The notes beneath the pieces are model-generated. The model was given only the letters and a program-made list of their open reading frames with translations. It was not told the DNA's origin and ran no database searches. From contig CP048228.1 of the NCBI GenBank assembly GCA_020002265.1, positions 744,001 to 808,000 on the forward strand: a stretch of DNA of 64,000 nt, read 5' to 3'. Of this stretch, positions 1 to 10,078 are shown in pieces (the first letter of the stretch is position 1; every line of letters begins with the position of its first letter). Made by a program: the position numbers and the translations under genes. Origin of the DNA: Anaplasmataceae bacterium AB001_6. Lineage in GTDB: Bacteria > Pseudomonadota > Alphaproteobacteria > Rickettsiales > Anaplasmataceae.

Positions 1-143
1 TTTGGTATTCTAAAAGCAATAAAAAATGCATCAGCAAGCGACCCAGCTCCAAAACTATAAGATAAAAGAAGATCTCTTATAAAACCTAAGATCCTTGATA
101 TAAAGGTAAAAATTCCAAAAGATAAAAATTTCTTTAAAAACAT
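1..143 (-). CDS. murJ: Lipid II flippase MurJ, N-terminal part (cut by window edge)
   Basis: Only the first 47 codons are present; the gene runs off the left edge. The translation contains ISRILGFIRDLLLSYSFGAG followed by DAFFIAFRIP, the first transmembrane hairpin and the conserved Arg/Asp region of the MurJ/MviN family, which flips lipid II across the inner membrane for peptidoglycan synthesis. The ATG (143-141) lies one base after the TAA of the upstream DUF2066 gene, so the two are probably co-transcribed and translationally coupled. With uppP and glmS elsewhere in the window it points to a retained peptidoglycan pathway. Confidence 0.88.
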   Translation of the reverse strand, partial: MFLKKFLSFGIFTFISRILGFIRDLLLSYSFGAGSLADAFFIAFRIP

Positions 144-144
144 T

Positions 145-1278
145 TTAAAATTTATGACTTCTTTTTAAAATAAAAGTTGATGGAGATAGCGCATTATTTA
201 TAGTAATGTTATTAGATTCAACATAGCTAATAAAATCCTTTTTCTTATCTTCCCATAAAATGGATATAACTAAAGCATCACTTGAAATATATCTTACAGT
301 ATAAGGATACTTTGACAACTTATTCAAAATATAATCTCTATCCTCTTTATCAAAAATAATAATATTATAAGGATGGTTACTTTTAGGATAATACTTAATT
401 TCAATTGTATTAATTCCCTTAAATATTTTATTGTTTATATTCTGCACAATGTTATCAAACACCTTGTCAATTTTTTGTGTCTTATTGTTAAAAAAATATT
501 CCAGTGAATATAAATTTTTCCCAGCATCTGTTACAATGCCAACATGTATATTGGAGTCTCGTTTACCCTTTTTAATTAATGCCCTAGCAATGATTATATC
601 ATCTGCTCCATAATATCTTTTCAGTAAAAATCTATTAAACAATGTATCGTTGCTATAATCCCATCTAATATTATTAATAGAAAACATATCTTCCATAGGA
701 ATGATAATATTACTTTTTTTTAGATTATTCCATGAATTATACCAATCATTATCCCAAAATTGCATTGTCTTTCCTTTTTGCAATAAAGGAATAAGAAGAA
801 TCTGTCGAGATGGTAAATATTCTTTTAAAAGATGACTTATAGTTTTTTCTACAGCTATAGCGTCAAATTGGAAATTCATTTTTGCACGGTAAGAATTGCT
901 CGTTATTTTTTCTTCTTTTATATTGTAATAATTGATCAATAAATCTATTTTATTATCACTTATATTATTTAATGCCAAAGATAACTTAGAATAATCACTA
1001 CTCGTAATTTTCTTTAAGAGCACTTCCAATGCTTGTCTTTTTGCTTCCCGAATAGCTTCTTTTTTTGCCAATATAACATTATTTTTAGATACAGCAATTT
1101 CTATATCTTGAATGAGAAATTGATTGTCTTCAAAAAATTCAGCACTTTTAGATAACGATTCACTGCAAAGGAAAAGATTAAAAACTATAATTAACTGAAG
1201 TAAAATAAATCTATGTATGAAACGTCCTACAGTATAAAAAAAAAAGAGCACACGAAAATAGATAAATTGCAATATCAA
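145..1278 (-). CDS. Exported DUF2066-family protein
   Basis: A 377-residue protein with a long hydrophobic N-terminus (core around residues 24-38), probably a signal peptide or anchor. It is followed by a region resembling DUF2066 proteins, with the charged helix KKEAIREAKRQALEVLLKKI near residues 70-90. DUF2066 proteins are periplasm-facing proteins of unknown function common in alphaproteobacteria. Its stop is one base from the murJ start, so it is the promoter-proximal partner of murJ here; whether it takes part in envelope work is inference from position. The 5' end is uncertain: ATG at 1278 gives an unusually long leader, and a GTG at about residue 10 would give a shorter one. Confidence 0.65.
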   Translation of the reverse strand: MILQFIYFRVLFFFYTVGRFIHRFILLQLIIVFNLFLCSESLSKSAEFFEDNQFLIQDIEIAVSKNNVILAKKEAIREAKRQALEVLLKKITSSDYSKLSLALNNISDNKIDLLINYYNIKEEKITSNSYRAKMNFQFDAIAVEKTISHLLKEYLPSRQILLIPLLQKGKTMQFWDNDWYNSWNNLKKSNIIIPMEDMFSINNIRWDYSNDTLFNRFLLKRYYGADDIIIARALIKKGKRDSNIHVGIVTDAGKNLYSLEYFFNNKTQKIDKVFDNIVQNINNKIFKGINTIEIKYYPKSNHPYNIIIFDKEDRDYILNKLSKYPYTVRYISSDALVISILWEDKKKDFISYVESNNITINNALSPSTFILKRSHKF

Positions 1279-1483
1279 TTACTATATCATAGACATTAAT
1301 TTCCTGTGAATAGCATGGATAAAAAAGATAATATAGATTAATATTATTAAAGGACAAAATTTGATTGTAGAATATTTATAATTCTTATAAAATTAGCTTT
1401 TTATTCTTCCAATAGTCCACGTATCAGATATTGTTACTGTAAGTGTTCAGTATTTGATTTATCTATTATTGTTGCATTGTACA

Positions 1484-1990
1484 ATGAAAAATAATTCCAA
1501 TGATAAAGCATCTGTTGCTGTTATTATGGGCAGTAACTCAGATTACAATGTTATGTCAAAATCTGAAGAGATACTAGAATCTTTTAGCATTAAGTATATA
1601 ACGCGCATCATTTCAGCGCATAGAACGCCTGATAGGATGTTTGATTTCGCTAAATCTGTTGATGATATCCATGGAGTAAAAATTATAATAGCAGGTGCTG
1701 GTGGCGCTGCACACCTTCCTGGAATGGTAGCATCTCTCACGCATATACCTGTTATTGGAGTACCTATTAATAGTAGCATTCTTAATGGTATAGATAGCCT
1801 ACTTTCCATAGTACAAATGCCCTTTGGTGTTCCCGTAATGACTATGTCTATTGGTGAGGCAGGTGCAAAGAATGCAGCACTTGCAGCATTAAGAATTTTA
1901 TCTATAGAAAACGAAGAGTTAGAGAAAAAATTAATTGAATATCATAAGAATCAAAATGCACAAGTAGATTTAATTCCAAAAAAATTATAA
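1484..1990 (+). CDS. purE: 5-(carboxyamino)imidazole ribonucleotide mutase PurE
   Basis: Class I PurE converts N5-CAIR to CAIR in de novo purine synthesis. Visible motifs are [14 protein letters not shown] at the start, [11 protein letters not shown] with the active-site His, and the glycine-rich [16 protein letters not shown] with the second His. From ATG 1484 the protein is 168 residues, the normal family length. The frame also opens at a TTG at 1454, but that would add ten residues that precede the family start. Its stop is adjacent to the convergent ruvC stop. With purD at 27.8 kb it shows that purine synthesis is at least partly retained, a trait of Anaplasmataceae/Midichloriaceae rather than Rickettsia. 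Confidence 0.93.
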   Translation: MKNNSNDKASVAVIMGSNSDYNVMSKSEEILESFSIKYITRIISAHRTPDRMFDFAKSVDDIHGVKIIIAGAGGAAHLPGMVASLTHIPVIGVPINSSILNGIDSLLSIVQMPFGVPVMTMSIGEAGAKNAALAALRILSIENEELEKKLIEYHKNQNAQVDLIPKKL

Positions 1991-1991
1991 T

Positions 1992-2495
1992 TTATCTTAA
2001 TTTTTGCAATATAGTATTTTGCTTACTTTCAAAAAAACGACTGAGTGCTATTGCTGTAGCATCATATTCGTGCAAATTTTTACAATTCAGATTTGATACA
2101 AAAGGATTCAACATTTGAGCAACTTGTTCTTTCATTGCATTACCGTTGCCTGCTACAATCTTCTTCACTTGCGTAGGTGTATAATAAAAAACATTAATCT
2201 CATGAATTCTTAGCGATAATAAAATGCTACCAACAGCGTGCGCCAATTTTAAAGAAGTATGCTTATTATTATTAACATAAGAAAATTCTATTGCAGCATC
2301 TGTAGGTGCAAAATCTTTTATAACACAACCAATTGCATCATGCATAATAAATAAACGCTCTTCTAAACTCTCAGAAGAATTTGTAGTAATAGTTCCAGCA
2401 TGAATAAATTTACATCCAGAACGATTCCCATAATCATGAATCACAGACCATCCCATATTTAATAGCCCTGGATCTATCCCAATAATATTAATCAT
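1992..2495 (-). CDS. ruvC: Holliday junction resolvase RuvC
   Basis: This endonuclease resolves four-way junctions with RuvAB. The 167-residue length and the order of acidic residues fit: IIGIDPGLLNMGWSVI carries the first Asp, DAAIEFSYVNNN the catalytic Glu, and HEYDATAIALSRF near residue 143 the C-terminal acidic motif. That last motif is usually H-x-A-D-A, so here it is slightly divergent. The ATG at 2495-2493 sits directly before the first beta strand. It is transcribed convergently with purE (stops 1 bp apart) and divergently from uppP. Confidence 0.93.
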   Translation of the reverse strand: MINIIGIDPGLLNMGWSVIHDYGNRSGCKFIHAGTITTNSSESLEERLFIMHDAIGCVIKDFAPTDAAIEFSYVNNNKHTSLKLAHAVGSILLSLRIHEINVFYYTPTQVKKIVAGNGNAMKEQVAQMLNPFVSNLNCKNLHEYDATAIALSRFFESKQNTILQKLR

Positions 2496-2578
2496 AGTTA
2501 TACTTGAATAAAAAAAAGAAATAGAAGATAGTTATAGATTATCTTAAAATTGTTCTTATTCAATAAATCAAGCACAAA

Positions 2579-3331
2579 ATGGAAATAATTTTAATTGCAA
2601 TAGCACAAGCAATAACTGAAATGCTTCCTGTATCATCAAATGAACACTTATTAATATTAGGAAATTTTTTAGACATACAAGATGAAGTGATAAAAGCATT
2701 AGCAGTTTTTTTACATCTTGGATCTGCTTGTGGTTTATGTATATATTTTAAAAAAGATATATTTCCCTTAAGAATTATTCTATTAGTAAAAATGTCACTC
2801 ATCATACTTCCTTCTGTTTTATTGATGCTAACGGTATCATTTTTTGATATAAACATCGCAATAATCACAAAATTCACATCCATCAACATGATTATAGGAG
2901 CAATAATTTTGATATTAGTGTATAACCTTAATATAAAATCTGTGAAGCATTCTATTAAGCAAATTAATTTAGTAGATTCTCTGATAATTGGATTATTTCA
3001 GTTATTTTCAATATTTACTGGATTTTCACGCTTAGGTAGCAATCTTATTGCATGCAAAATACTAAAAATAAATGATAAAACAGCAATTAAATTTTCACTG
3101 ATATCAGCTATTCCAACAATGATCTCAGCTTTCATGTACAAATCCATAACGACAAACAATCCAGAAGTTTTCACTGATTTATTAAACTTTCAAACGCTTT
3201 TAGCTATATTAATAGTAGTATTAATAACAGTCTCTTTAGCAAAGACCTTAATGGAATTTTTGTATAATCATATAATAGGAATATCTGTATACAAGGTTAC
3301 ATTAGCTATCTTAATACTGCTTGTTCTTTAA
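2579..3331 (+). CDS. uppP: Undecaprenyl-diphosphatase UppP (BacA family), divergent
   Basis: A 250-residue multi-spanning membrane protein. Near residues 12-26 it has the UppP signature AITEMLPVSSNEHLLIL, with the catalytic-region Glu and paired Ser. Near residues 142-155 it has FTGFSRLGSNLIACKI, matching the second SGxSR-type motif. The enzyme dephosphorylates undecaprenyl pyrophosphate to recycle the lipid carrier of cell-wall synthesis. Several positions normally invariant (for example T-G-H after the serines and R-S-G in motif 2) are changed here to N-E-H and R-L-G, so the sequence is divergent but the motif architecture is kept. It ends 4 bp from the convergent glyS stop. Confidence 0.8.
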   Translation: MEIILIAIAQAITEMLPVSSNEHLLILGNFLDIQDEVIKALAVFLHLGSACGLCIYFKKDIFPLRIILLVKMSLIILPSVLLMLTVSFFDINIAIITKFTSINMIIGAIILILVYNLNIKSVKHSIKQINLVDSLIIGLFQLFSIFTGFSRLGSNLIACKILKINDKTAIKFSLISAIPTMISAFMYKSITTNNPEVFTDLLNFQTLLAILIVVLITVSLAKTLMEFLYNHIIGISVYKVTLAILILLVL

Positions 3332-3335
3332 AAAA

Positions 3336-5480
3336 CTACTCTATTACCTTAATGTCTGATTCAACATATATATTTTTTAACAAATCAAAATTTGCAACAA
3401 GATTATATGTATTGATCACTTTATATAAAAAAGATAATCTATTTTTACGAACTTCTTTAATTTCAGAATTAATAACCACATTATCTAAAAAATCTTTTAT
3501 ATCATCAGACATACTAAATAAAACGTCAAAAGATTCCTCTAATTTATCCGCTTTCAGCAGTTTTTTAATACTTTGTAAGCTTTTAGTAACAATGGAATCA
3601 ATGTGTTGATCTCTTTTTTCTACAAAGAATTTCTTCTGAAGTTTGATAGAAAAATTACCATTACCAGCTATATCCTCAAATATATTAACTACTCTTTTAT
3701 AGGTTGCTACAATACAGACTCCTTTTTGACATTTAAAGAAATTGTTCATAACATCCAATGCAGAGAAAATCCTATAAGGATTAAGTAAAATGCCGGAAAG
3801 AGACTGAATAAAAAGTGGGTGAAAATCCAAAAAATTTACTATTCTATTCTCAAAAAAATCCTTGGATTCTTGAATGATTATATTACGATAATTATTAAAA
3901 CGAATGGTATTTTTTACATCCGTAATTGCTTTACCTGCTTTAATCACACTGCCCGGATATAGGCTAACAGATTTATTAATAACAATATCTAGAGGAATGT
4001 CTATTTCATTTTCAATCACTGTTCGAATAATAGCATTAACCGATCTTTTCAAAGCTAATGGATCTCTGCTGCTAGTTGGTTTTTTCCCAATTATCATCAT
4101 TCCAACTATGGTGTCAATTCTATCTGATATCGCAAGTGTTATAGCTACAAAATTCTTTGTTACCGGAGAATGATGCTTAATTGGATACATGCATTCGCGT
4201 ATTGCAGATACTACTTCTTCATTTTCGCCATTAAATTCTGCATAATAAGACCCTATAATACCCTGTAATTCAGGATACTCTTTTCCTACCATTGACATAA
4301 TGTCAAATTTATATAATTTAGATGCTCTTTCTATATTGACTATAGAAGCATGTGAAACCCAAACTGATATATATTTCGCAAGTGCTTGAACACGTGTTAT
4401 TTTATCATAAAAACTTCCTAAACCCTCGTGAAATAAGACATTTTTTAAAGAATCAACATAGTAATTCGCATCATGTTTTTTATCACATTCAACAAAAAAT
4501 AATGCATCTGACATTCTCGCTTCCAAAACTTTCTCATTGCCAGCAATCACATTATCAGATTCTATATTAGAGAAAAATAAAAATTGTGAAGCAATATCAC
4601 CATTTTTTCCGATCAATGGAATAAATTTTTGCTCTTGTATCATAATATTGAACATCAGTTCTTTTGGCAAAGTACGATGTTCTCCTTTTATATTACCCAA
4701 TTTTAAGAATGGCTTTTCTAATATAGAAGATATTTGATCAACTATATCACCTGTAGCATCATATATTGATAAATCGCTATTTTTAGATAAAAATTCTTGG
4801 ATAGCATCAAGCATTAATTTTTTTCTTTCAACATGATCAACAATAACATTATTTTTTCTCATAATTTTTAGATAATTTTTAGCATCATCTAAAAATACTT
4901 TTTTATTCTTTTCTATAAATCTGTGAGCAAAAGTATAATTAGAAGATTCTACACCATGAAAATCAAAAGGTACTACATCTTTATCAAACAGAGCCACTAT
5001 ATTACGGATAGGTCTCACCCAAACATAATCTTCCTTTCCCCAACGCATAGATTTTTTCCAATTAATATTTTTGAGCATGCAGTCAATAAAATCTACGAAT
5101 AAAATTTTAATAGTAGAAATATCGTGAGAAAATTGTAAAACATAACGTTCCTTACCTTTCTCAAGAGATTTTTCTAAATCTTTCTTGGAAAATTTTCTAC
5201 CATACTTTAAAGTAAATTTTTGCAAAAACTTCTTTATAACAGAATCATCAGCGCTACAATTTGGACCATTGATAGTAACTACAGAGTCAAAATTTTTAAC
5301 ATCTATATCACAGAATAAAATAGCTAATCTTCTATTTGCAACATAAAAATTAGCACTACATTTAATCCCTATATTTTCTAAATTAGAATCTAAATAACGA
5401 CCTATAAAATCTAAAGCATAGCATTGCATATCAAATGGTATTTCTTCGCTTAAGCATTCAAATAAAAAATTGGACACCAT
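3336..5480 (-). CDS. glyS: Glycyl-tRNA synthetase beta subunit
   Basis: A 714-residue protein matching the tetrameric-type GlyRS beta chain: N-terminal LFECLSEEIPFDM, the region KSMRWGKEDYVWVRPIRNIV near residues 143-162, FAHRF, and the HD-like segment IKHHSPVTKNFVAITLAISDRIDT near 410-440 followed by KPTSSRDPLALKRS. The beta chain is needed with GlyQ for charging tRNA-Gly. The C-terminal tRNA-binding helical region is present, so the chain is full length. It begins 9 bp after the glyQ stop on the same strand, a clear glyQS operon. Confidence 0.95.
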   Translation of the reverse strand: MVSNFLFECLSEEIPFDMQCYALDFIGRYLDSNLENIGIKCSANFYVANRRLAILFCDIDVKNFDSVVTINGPNCSADDSVIKKFLQKFTLKYGRKFSKKDLEKSLEKGKERYVLQFSHDISTIKILFVDFIDCMLKNINWKKSMRWGKEDYVWVRPIRNIVALFDKDVVPFDFHGVESSNYTFAHRFIEKNKKVFLDDAKNYLKIMRKNNVIVDHVERKKLMLDAIQEFLSKNSDLSIYDATGDIVDQISSILEKPFLKLGNIKGEHRTLPKELMFNIMIQEQKFIPLIGKNGDIASQFLFFSNIESDNVIAGNEKVLEARMSDALFFVECDKKHDANYYVDSLKNVLFHEGLGSFYDKITRVQALAKYISVWVSHASIVNIERASKLYKFDIMSMVGKEYPELQGIIGSYYAEFNGENEEVVSAIRECMYPIKHHSPVTKNFVAITLAISDRIDTIVGMMIIGKKPTSSRDPLALKRSVNAIIRTVIENEIDIPLDIVINKSVSLYPGSVIKAGKAITDVKNTIRFNNYRNIIIQESKDFFENRIVNFLDFHPLFIQSLSGILLNPYRIFSALDVMNNFFKCQKGVCIVATYKRVVNIFEDIAGNGNFSIKLQKKFFVEKRDQHIDSIVTKSLQSIKKLLKADKLEESFDVLFSMSDDIKDFLDNVVINSEIKEVRKNRLSFLYKVINTYNLVANFDLLKNIYVESDIKVIE

Positions 5481-5489
5481 AAAATCAAC

Positions 5490-6329
5490 CTACTCTAAAT
5501 ATAATAAGGCACATTCCTTAACAAGATTTCTTATAAGTAAAATATACTCAGCTCTCTCGGTGACAGATATCAAAGAGCGTGCATCTAATAAATTTAATAT
5601 ATGGCTAATTTTTATACAAAAATCATAAGCCACTAATGGTTTCTTTTTATCTATAAGATCAACAGCAGAATTTTTATAAGTATTAAATAAATTATATAAC
5701 ATATCTGCAGGATAATAATTCATGCTGATTTCAGAAAATTGCTTCTCATAATCAGAAAAAATATCTCCATATTTAGTACCTTGGGAATCAAAGATAATAT
5801 CAAAAACACTATCTACATTCTGCAAATTCATTAATATTCTTTCTAATCCATACGCCAATTCACCAGATACAAGAAAACAATCTACGCCTCCTATTTGTTG
5901 CATATATGTAAATTGAGTAATCTCCATTCCATCACACCATACTTCCCATCCTAAACCCCAAGCACCAATACTAGGGTTATCCCAATTGTCTTCTATAAAT
6001 CTAATATCATATTTATTAACATCAAAGCCAATAACATCTAAACTCTTTAGATATAAATCTTGTAAATCATCAGGAGAAGGCTTCATTAATACCTGATATT
6101 GATGATGCTGATATAAACGATTTTTAACGATTCCACCCCTGCCATCACACGGTCTTATAACTGGTTGTATATAGGATATATTGGTCTTTTCTTTAGACAA
6201 AGCTCCAAAAAAAGTCGCTGGATGCATTGTAGCTGCTCCAAGTTCTGAACTATAAGGATTCAAAATACTACAGCCGTTATCAGACCAGTACTTATTTAAA
6301 CGACCGACAACTTCTTGAAAAGAATACAT
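5490..6329 (-). CDS. glyQ: Glycyl-tRNA synthetase alpha subunit
   Basis: A 279-residue class II aminoacyl-tRNA synthetase chain carrying the adenylate-forming site. Typical features are FQEVVGRLNKYWSDNGCSIL at the N-terminus, GAATMHPATFF, the motif 2 stretch YIQPVIRPCDGRGG, GWEVWCDGMEITQFTYMQQ and GELAYGLERI. Length is close to the usual 290-300. It is the first gene of the glyQS operon, with an ATG at 6329-6327 and no recognisable strong ribosome-binding site. Confidence 0.95.
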   Translation of the reverse strand: MYSFQEVVGRLNKYWSDNGCSILNPYSSELGAATMHPATFFGALSKEKTNISYIQPVIRPCDGRGGIVKNRLYQHHQYQVLMKPSPDDLQDLYLKSLDVIGFDVNKYDIRFIEDNWDNPSIGAWGLGWEVWCDGMEITQFTYMQQIGGVDCFLVSGELAYGLERILMNLQNVDSVFDIIFDSQGTKYGDIFSDYEKQFSEISMNYYPADMLYNLFNTYKNSAVDLIDKKKPLVAYDFCIKISHILNLLDARSLISVTERAEYILLIRNLVKECALLYLE

Positions 6330-6375
6330 CGCAGATATGTCAAAAATTTAAATCTAATAAATTACTAAGCAAAGA

Positions 6376-7767
6376 TCAATTACCTTGCATCATTGTATCA
6401 ACTAATTCTTTTATAGTAGGAATATTTCCATCATCATATAGGTTATCATCAGCAAATCTATATGCACTATGTCCAGAAAACATCAATTGATTTTCAACAT
6501 CTTTGCCATCAGCAATATCTTGTAATGTTTTCTGTATACAAAAACTTCTAGGATCAGGTTTTTCTCCTGTAGTATAATCACCACTATCTTTCCAATTACT
6601 AAATTTACAGTGACTCAAGCATCCCATGCAATCACGTTGATCCTTCAAAATATTTTCATACTCATCATTCTTAACAAAGATCACCGTATTATTAGGAGTT
6701 TTCATAATCATACCATACCCCTCGGCTTGCCACTTTTTAGCATCGTTCCAATGTTCATGTTTGATGAAAATAGAACGACCTCTAGAGCTATATATGAACT
6801 CTGAGTCAAAATCTTCTCTTTTAGTAGAACTATAAGGAATTTGCCTGTCGGCTCTCTCATATAAATTATCCAAAAATTTATTCTTAACAGCAGAAGAATA
6901 AAAACCCGTTGGACTAAATTTATGCAGTGCAACATCCCCTTTTTTAATAGTTAAGAGTTTTTTTTTCCACTCATCAGATATTGGGCTTTCCTTTGTCAAA
7001 AGCGGCCTAGTTCCAACCTGAAAAACAATTGGTTTTAGATCTTCTTTGACATCAAGCCATTCTCGCAAATACCAAACTCCCCCAGCAATTATTATAGGAA
7101 CATCATGCAAACCTACGCTGTTCATAAATTTTCGTATTTCTAATGCTCTAACTTTAGGATTTTCAGGTTTATTAGGGTCTTCACTATTACTTATTCCATT
7201 ATGACCAGCGGCAACCCAAGGGTCTTCATACACAACCCCTCCAAGAAATTTACTTAATTTACTATAAGAACGTATCCACAGAATTTTAAAAGCTCTCATA
7301 GAGGAAACTATAGGATAATAGTAAACTCCAAAATGATTTGCAATTTCTGCCAATTTAAAAGGCATTCCTGCTCCAGCAGTGACACCATTAATATAGCCTT
7401 TTGCTTTCTCCAATATAGCAATCAACTGTTTCTGCATACCCCCTTGTTCCCAAAGCATATTCATATGAATAGCTCCATGGCCTTTAGATATACTTTTAGC
7501 TATTCTAGCATGAACAACAGCAGAATCTATAGAATATTCAATCAATTCATGATGTCTTTCTATTCTATTTTTCCCTTTATAAACTAAGGGAATATAATCT
7601 CCATTATCATCAATCTTTTTAGCATTGACACCAGAAAATGTACCAACTGCACCAGCTGCAGCAAAAGCACCACAAGTAAATCCATCACTTATTGCAATAC
7701 CCTTACCGCCTTCAATTATGGGTAAAACAAATTTACCTGAAACTCTTACTTTATCAAAAATAGACAA
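6376..7767 (-). CDS. Nitronate monooxygenase / NAD(P)H-dependent flavin oxidoreductase family protein
   Basis: An FMN-dependent TIM-barrel protein of the 2-nitropropane dioxygenase-like family. Seen are LPIIEGGKGIAISDGFTCG at the N-terminus, GVTAGAGMPFKLAEIANHFG, WVAAGHNGISNSED, VPIIIAGGVWYLREWL and PIVFQVGTRPLLTKESP, all typical phosphate- and flavin-binding loops. The C-terminal third holds a Cys pair region DCMGCLSHCKFSNW. No ATG is available: two in-frame TTG codons exist at 7782 and 7767. I prefer 7767 because it gives the start SIFDKVRV expected of the family and has GGGA about 10 bases upstream. The physiological substrate is unknown. Confidence 0.78.
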   Translation of the reverse strand: MSIFDKVRVSGKFVLPIIEGGKGIAISDGFTCGAFAAAGAVGTFSGVNAKKIDDNGDYIPLVYKGKNRIERHHELIEYSIDSAVVHARIAKSISKGHGAIHMNMLWEQGGMQKQLIAILEKAKGYINGVTAGAGMPFKLAEIANHFGVYYYPIVSSMRAFKILWIRSYSKLSKFLGGVVYEDPWVAAGHNGISNSEDPNKPENPKVRALEIRKFMNSVGLHDVPIIIAGGVWYLREWLDVKEDLKPIVFQVGTRPLLTKESPISDEWKKKLLTIKKGDVALHKFSPTGFYSSAVKNKFLDNLYERADRQIPYSSTKREDFDSEFIYSSRGRSIFIKHEHWNDAKKWQAEGYGMIMKTPNNTVIFVKNDEYENILKDQRDCMGCLSHCKFSNWKDSGDYTTGEKPDPRSFCIQKTLQDIADGKDVENQLMFSGHSAYRFADDNLYDDGNIPTIKELVDTMMQGN

Positions 7768-7964
7768 GACAAAATATCCCAACGCTAGACTAATGGGGAT
7801 ATTGTCTCATAGTTATAAAAAAAGTCAAACAACTGATAATAAATCTGAAAGTCTAATTCTTATTTTTAGGATAATAGTAAAAAATAATTCTATAATTAGT
7901 AGAATTTAACTTATTTTTAAAATAAAAAAATTTGCTGTATATTGTAAATTACGATCTTTACAGA

Positions 7965-7994
7965 TTGACAAAATTATAATAATCAACATATAAA
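7965..7994 (+). promoter_or_regulatory. Predicted sigma70-type promoter for mrpE
   Basis: TTGACA at 7965-7970, an 18-bp spacer, and TATAAA at 7989-7994, about 30 bp before the mrpE ATG at 8025. A perfect -35 box is rare in this AT-rich window, which makes the call better than average. Prediction from consensus only. Confidence 0.55.
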
Positions 7995-8024
7995 TTTAAA
8001 ATATCAATATTTGATAAATAATAT

Positions 8025-8507
8025 ATGCTGAAAACGATCTTATTCTCTTGGATGGTATGGCTGATAATATCAGGAATAAAAATGGATATATATCTGTTTT
8101 TAGGTGTTATATCAGTGGCTATAACGTGTACTATAGCTACAAAATTAAAATTGTTAAAACAACATCAATTATTAGCTAAAAAATTAAATGCTATGCTAGC
8201 ATATAAAAAAAATCAAATAAACTACATACCTTGGTTGATATGGCAAAATATTATTTCTTCATTTTTTTTTCTGAAATTAGCGTGGTCTAAAAAGATAAAT
8301 ATCGAAGGTAAAATTATTGAGTTACCAATAACAAAATTGTCTACTTTAACAGAACAAGAAAAGACCGCTTTTACTAATTCTGTTACATTCACACCTGGAA
8401 CATGTACTGTATTCATAAAAGAAAATAGTATATTCATACATACAATAACAGATGAAATGGCTGAGGGAATTTATGATATTTTACAAAAAATAAGAACTCT
8501 AAATTAA
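8025..8507 (+). CDS. mrpE: Na+/H+ antiporter Mrp subunit E
   Basis: A 160-residue protein with two N-terminal hydrophobic segments (about residues 2-20 and 22-42) followed by a cytoplasmic domain. Diagnostic stretches are IPWLIWQNIISSFFFLKLAW and FTNSVTFTPGTCTVFI, the latter matching the MrpE/MnhE signature around TLTPGT. The Mrp complex exports Na+ in exchange for H+. No other Mrp genes are adjacent; a D/NuoL-like subunit lies 30 kb away at 38-39.9 kb, so the complex seems encoded at dispersed loci, as in other Rickettsiales. Confidence 0.85.
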   Translation: MLKTILFSWMVWLIISGIKMDIYLFLGVISVAITCTIATKLKLLKQHQLLAKKLNAMLAYKKNQINYIPWLIWQNIISSFFFLKLAWSKKINIEGKIIELPITKLSTLTEQEKTAFTNSVTFTPGTCTVFIKENSIFIHTITDEMAEGIYDILQKIRTLN

Positions 8508-8681
8508 TGACAGATAATGATCATCACACTCAGCCATAATTTTTATATTATTTAGCTGAATTGATAATATGAAATACTTATAAAATGCTTTATCATTAAG
8601 CTCTATATAGGATGTGTCAAATAAAATTAACATTATTCTATTGGGTATTTAACAAGCTTTTTAATCCCATCTAATTTAAGC

Positions 8682-10025
8682 ATGAAAAATATAATAAGTA
8701 GATTTGCTCCAAGTCCAACAGGTTTTTTACACATAGGAAACTTTAGAATTGCGCTAATAAATTTTTTAAGAACTAAAAGTGAAAATGGTAAATTTATACT
8801 ACGTATAGATGATACAGATACCACAAGATCTACTGAAGAATTTGTGAAAGCAATACAAAATGATCTAAAAATAACCGGCATCCAATGGGATATTATATTT
8901 AGACAAAAAGATAGAAAACAACAATATGATTTAATCTTAAAAGAATTAATAGATCAAAATTTAATATACGAATGCTTTGAAACTCCTGAAGAATTAGAAT
9001 TAAAAAGAAAATCTATGTTGGCAAGAAAAATGCCTCCAATATATGACCGCCAATCTTTGAAATTAACTCAAGCAGAAAAAGATGATTTGATTAAATCTGG
9101 AAGAAAAGCTCACTATAGATTGAAATTAGATAACCAAGAAATTACTTGGATTGATGAATGCCACGGGAGAATATCTGTTAATATTAACAATTTAAGTGAC
9201 CCAATTATATTGAGATCGAACGGTGAATATACTTATTTATTCCCCTCTACAATTGATGATATAGATTATAATATAACTCATATAGTGCGCGGCAATGACC
9301 ATATTACAAATACTGCAATACAGATATATATAATGAAATTATTGAACTCTTCAATCCCCTCTTTTGCGCACCTTCCGCTAATTAAAATATGTGGCAGTGA
9401 TAGCAAAATATCAAAAAGATCAGGAGGTTTTGAAATAAGAAAGATACTAGAAAAAATCGACCCTATAGTGCTGATGAGTTATCTATCCACTGTTGGAACA
9501 TCCCGTCCAATTAAGTTATACAATTCTATCTCAGAATTAATGAAAAATTTTAATATTGCTGATTTTTCTAAAGCAGATTCAACCATTGATATAAAAACAA
9601 TAGAATCTTTAAATCTTGCATTTATAAAATCTTGCAACCTAGAATACGCTAGAGAAAAAGTAAGTCATATTCAATTTGACGAATTATTTTGGAATACAAT
9701 AAAAAATAATATATCTTCTTTTGAAGAAATAGAAAAATGGCACAATATAATATATAAAAGTATCGATATCAGCGTTGATCAGATGGCAATAAATACAAAA
9801 ATAATTAATGTTGCAATAAAATATTTACCAGAAAAATTTGATAATGATAACTATAAAAATTGGATAGAAAAAATATCCAAGGATTTGGGGATTAAAAAAA
9901 TAACAATCTTGACATCTTTAAGAATGGCAATCACATGTGAGAAAAAAGGTCCTGAATTATCAAAATTAGTAGATATCATCGGAAAAAAGAATGTTGCTCT
10001 AAGGCTACAAAAAGCATCAGAATAA
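8682..10025 (+). CDS. gltX: Glutamyl-tRNA synthetase, copy 1
   Basis: A 447-residue class I synthetase. The HIGH motif appears as RFAPSPTGFLHIGNFRIAL and the KMSKS loop as DSKISKRSGGFEI near residues 243-256; LRIDDTDTTRS is also diagnostic. A second gltX lies at 26.5-27.8 kb. The two share architecture but differ in sequence, and gatA is present, so one copy may charge tRNA-Glu and the other mischarge tRNA-Gln for GatCAB; which does which cannot be told here. It follows a 170-bp spacer after mrpE and ends opposite the convergent typA. Confidence 0.93.
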   Translation: MKNIISRFAPSPTGFLHIGNFRIALINFLRTKSENGKFILRIDDTDTTRSTEEFVKAIQNDLKITGIQWDIIFRQKDRKQQYDLILKELIDQNLIYECFETPEELELKRKSMLARKMPPIYDRQSLKLTQAEKDDLIKSGRKAHYRLKLDNQEITWIDECHGRISVNINNLSDPIILRSNGEYTYLFPSTIDDIDYNITHIVRGNDHITNTAIQIYIMKLLNSSIPSFAHLPLIKICGSDSKISKRSGGFEIRKILEKIDPIVLMSYLSTVGTSRPIKLYNSISELMKNFNIADFSKADSTIDIKTIESLNLAFIKSCNLEYAREKVSHIQFDELFWNTIKNNISSFEEIEKWHNIIYKSIDISVDQMAINTKIINVAIKYLPEKFDNDNYKNWIEKISKDLGIKKITILTSLRMAITCEKKGPELSKLVDIIGKKNVALRLQKASE

Positions 10026-10078
10026 AACAATTAACTCATATATGTTAATATACTATAACAACATTTTTAACTCTTTAT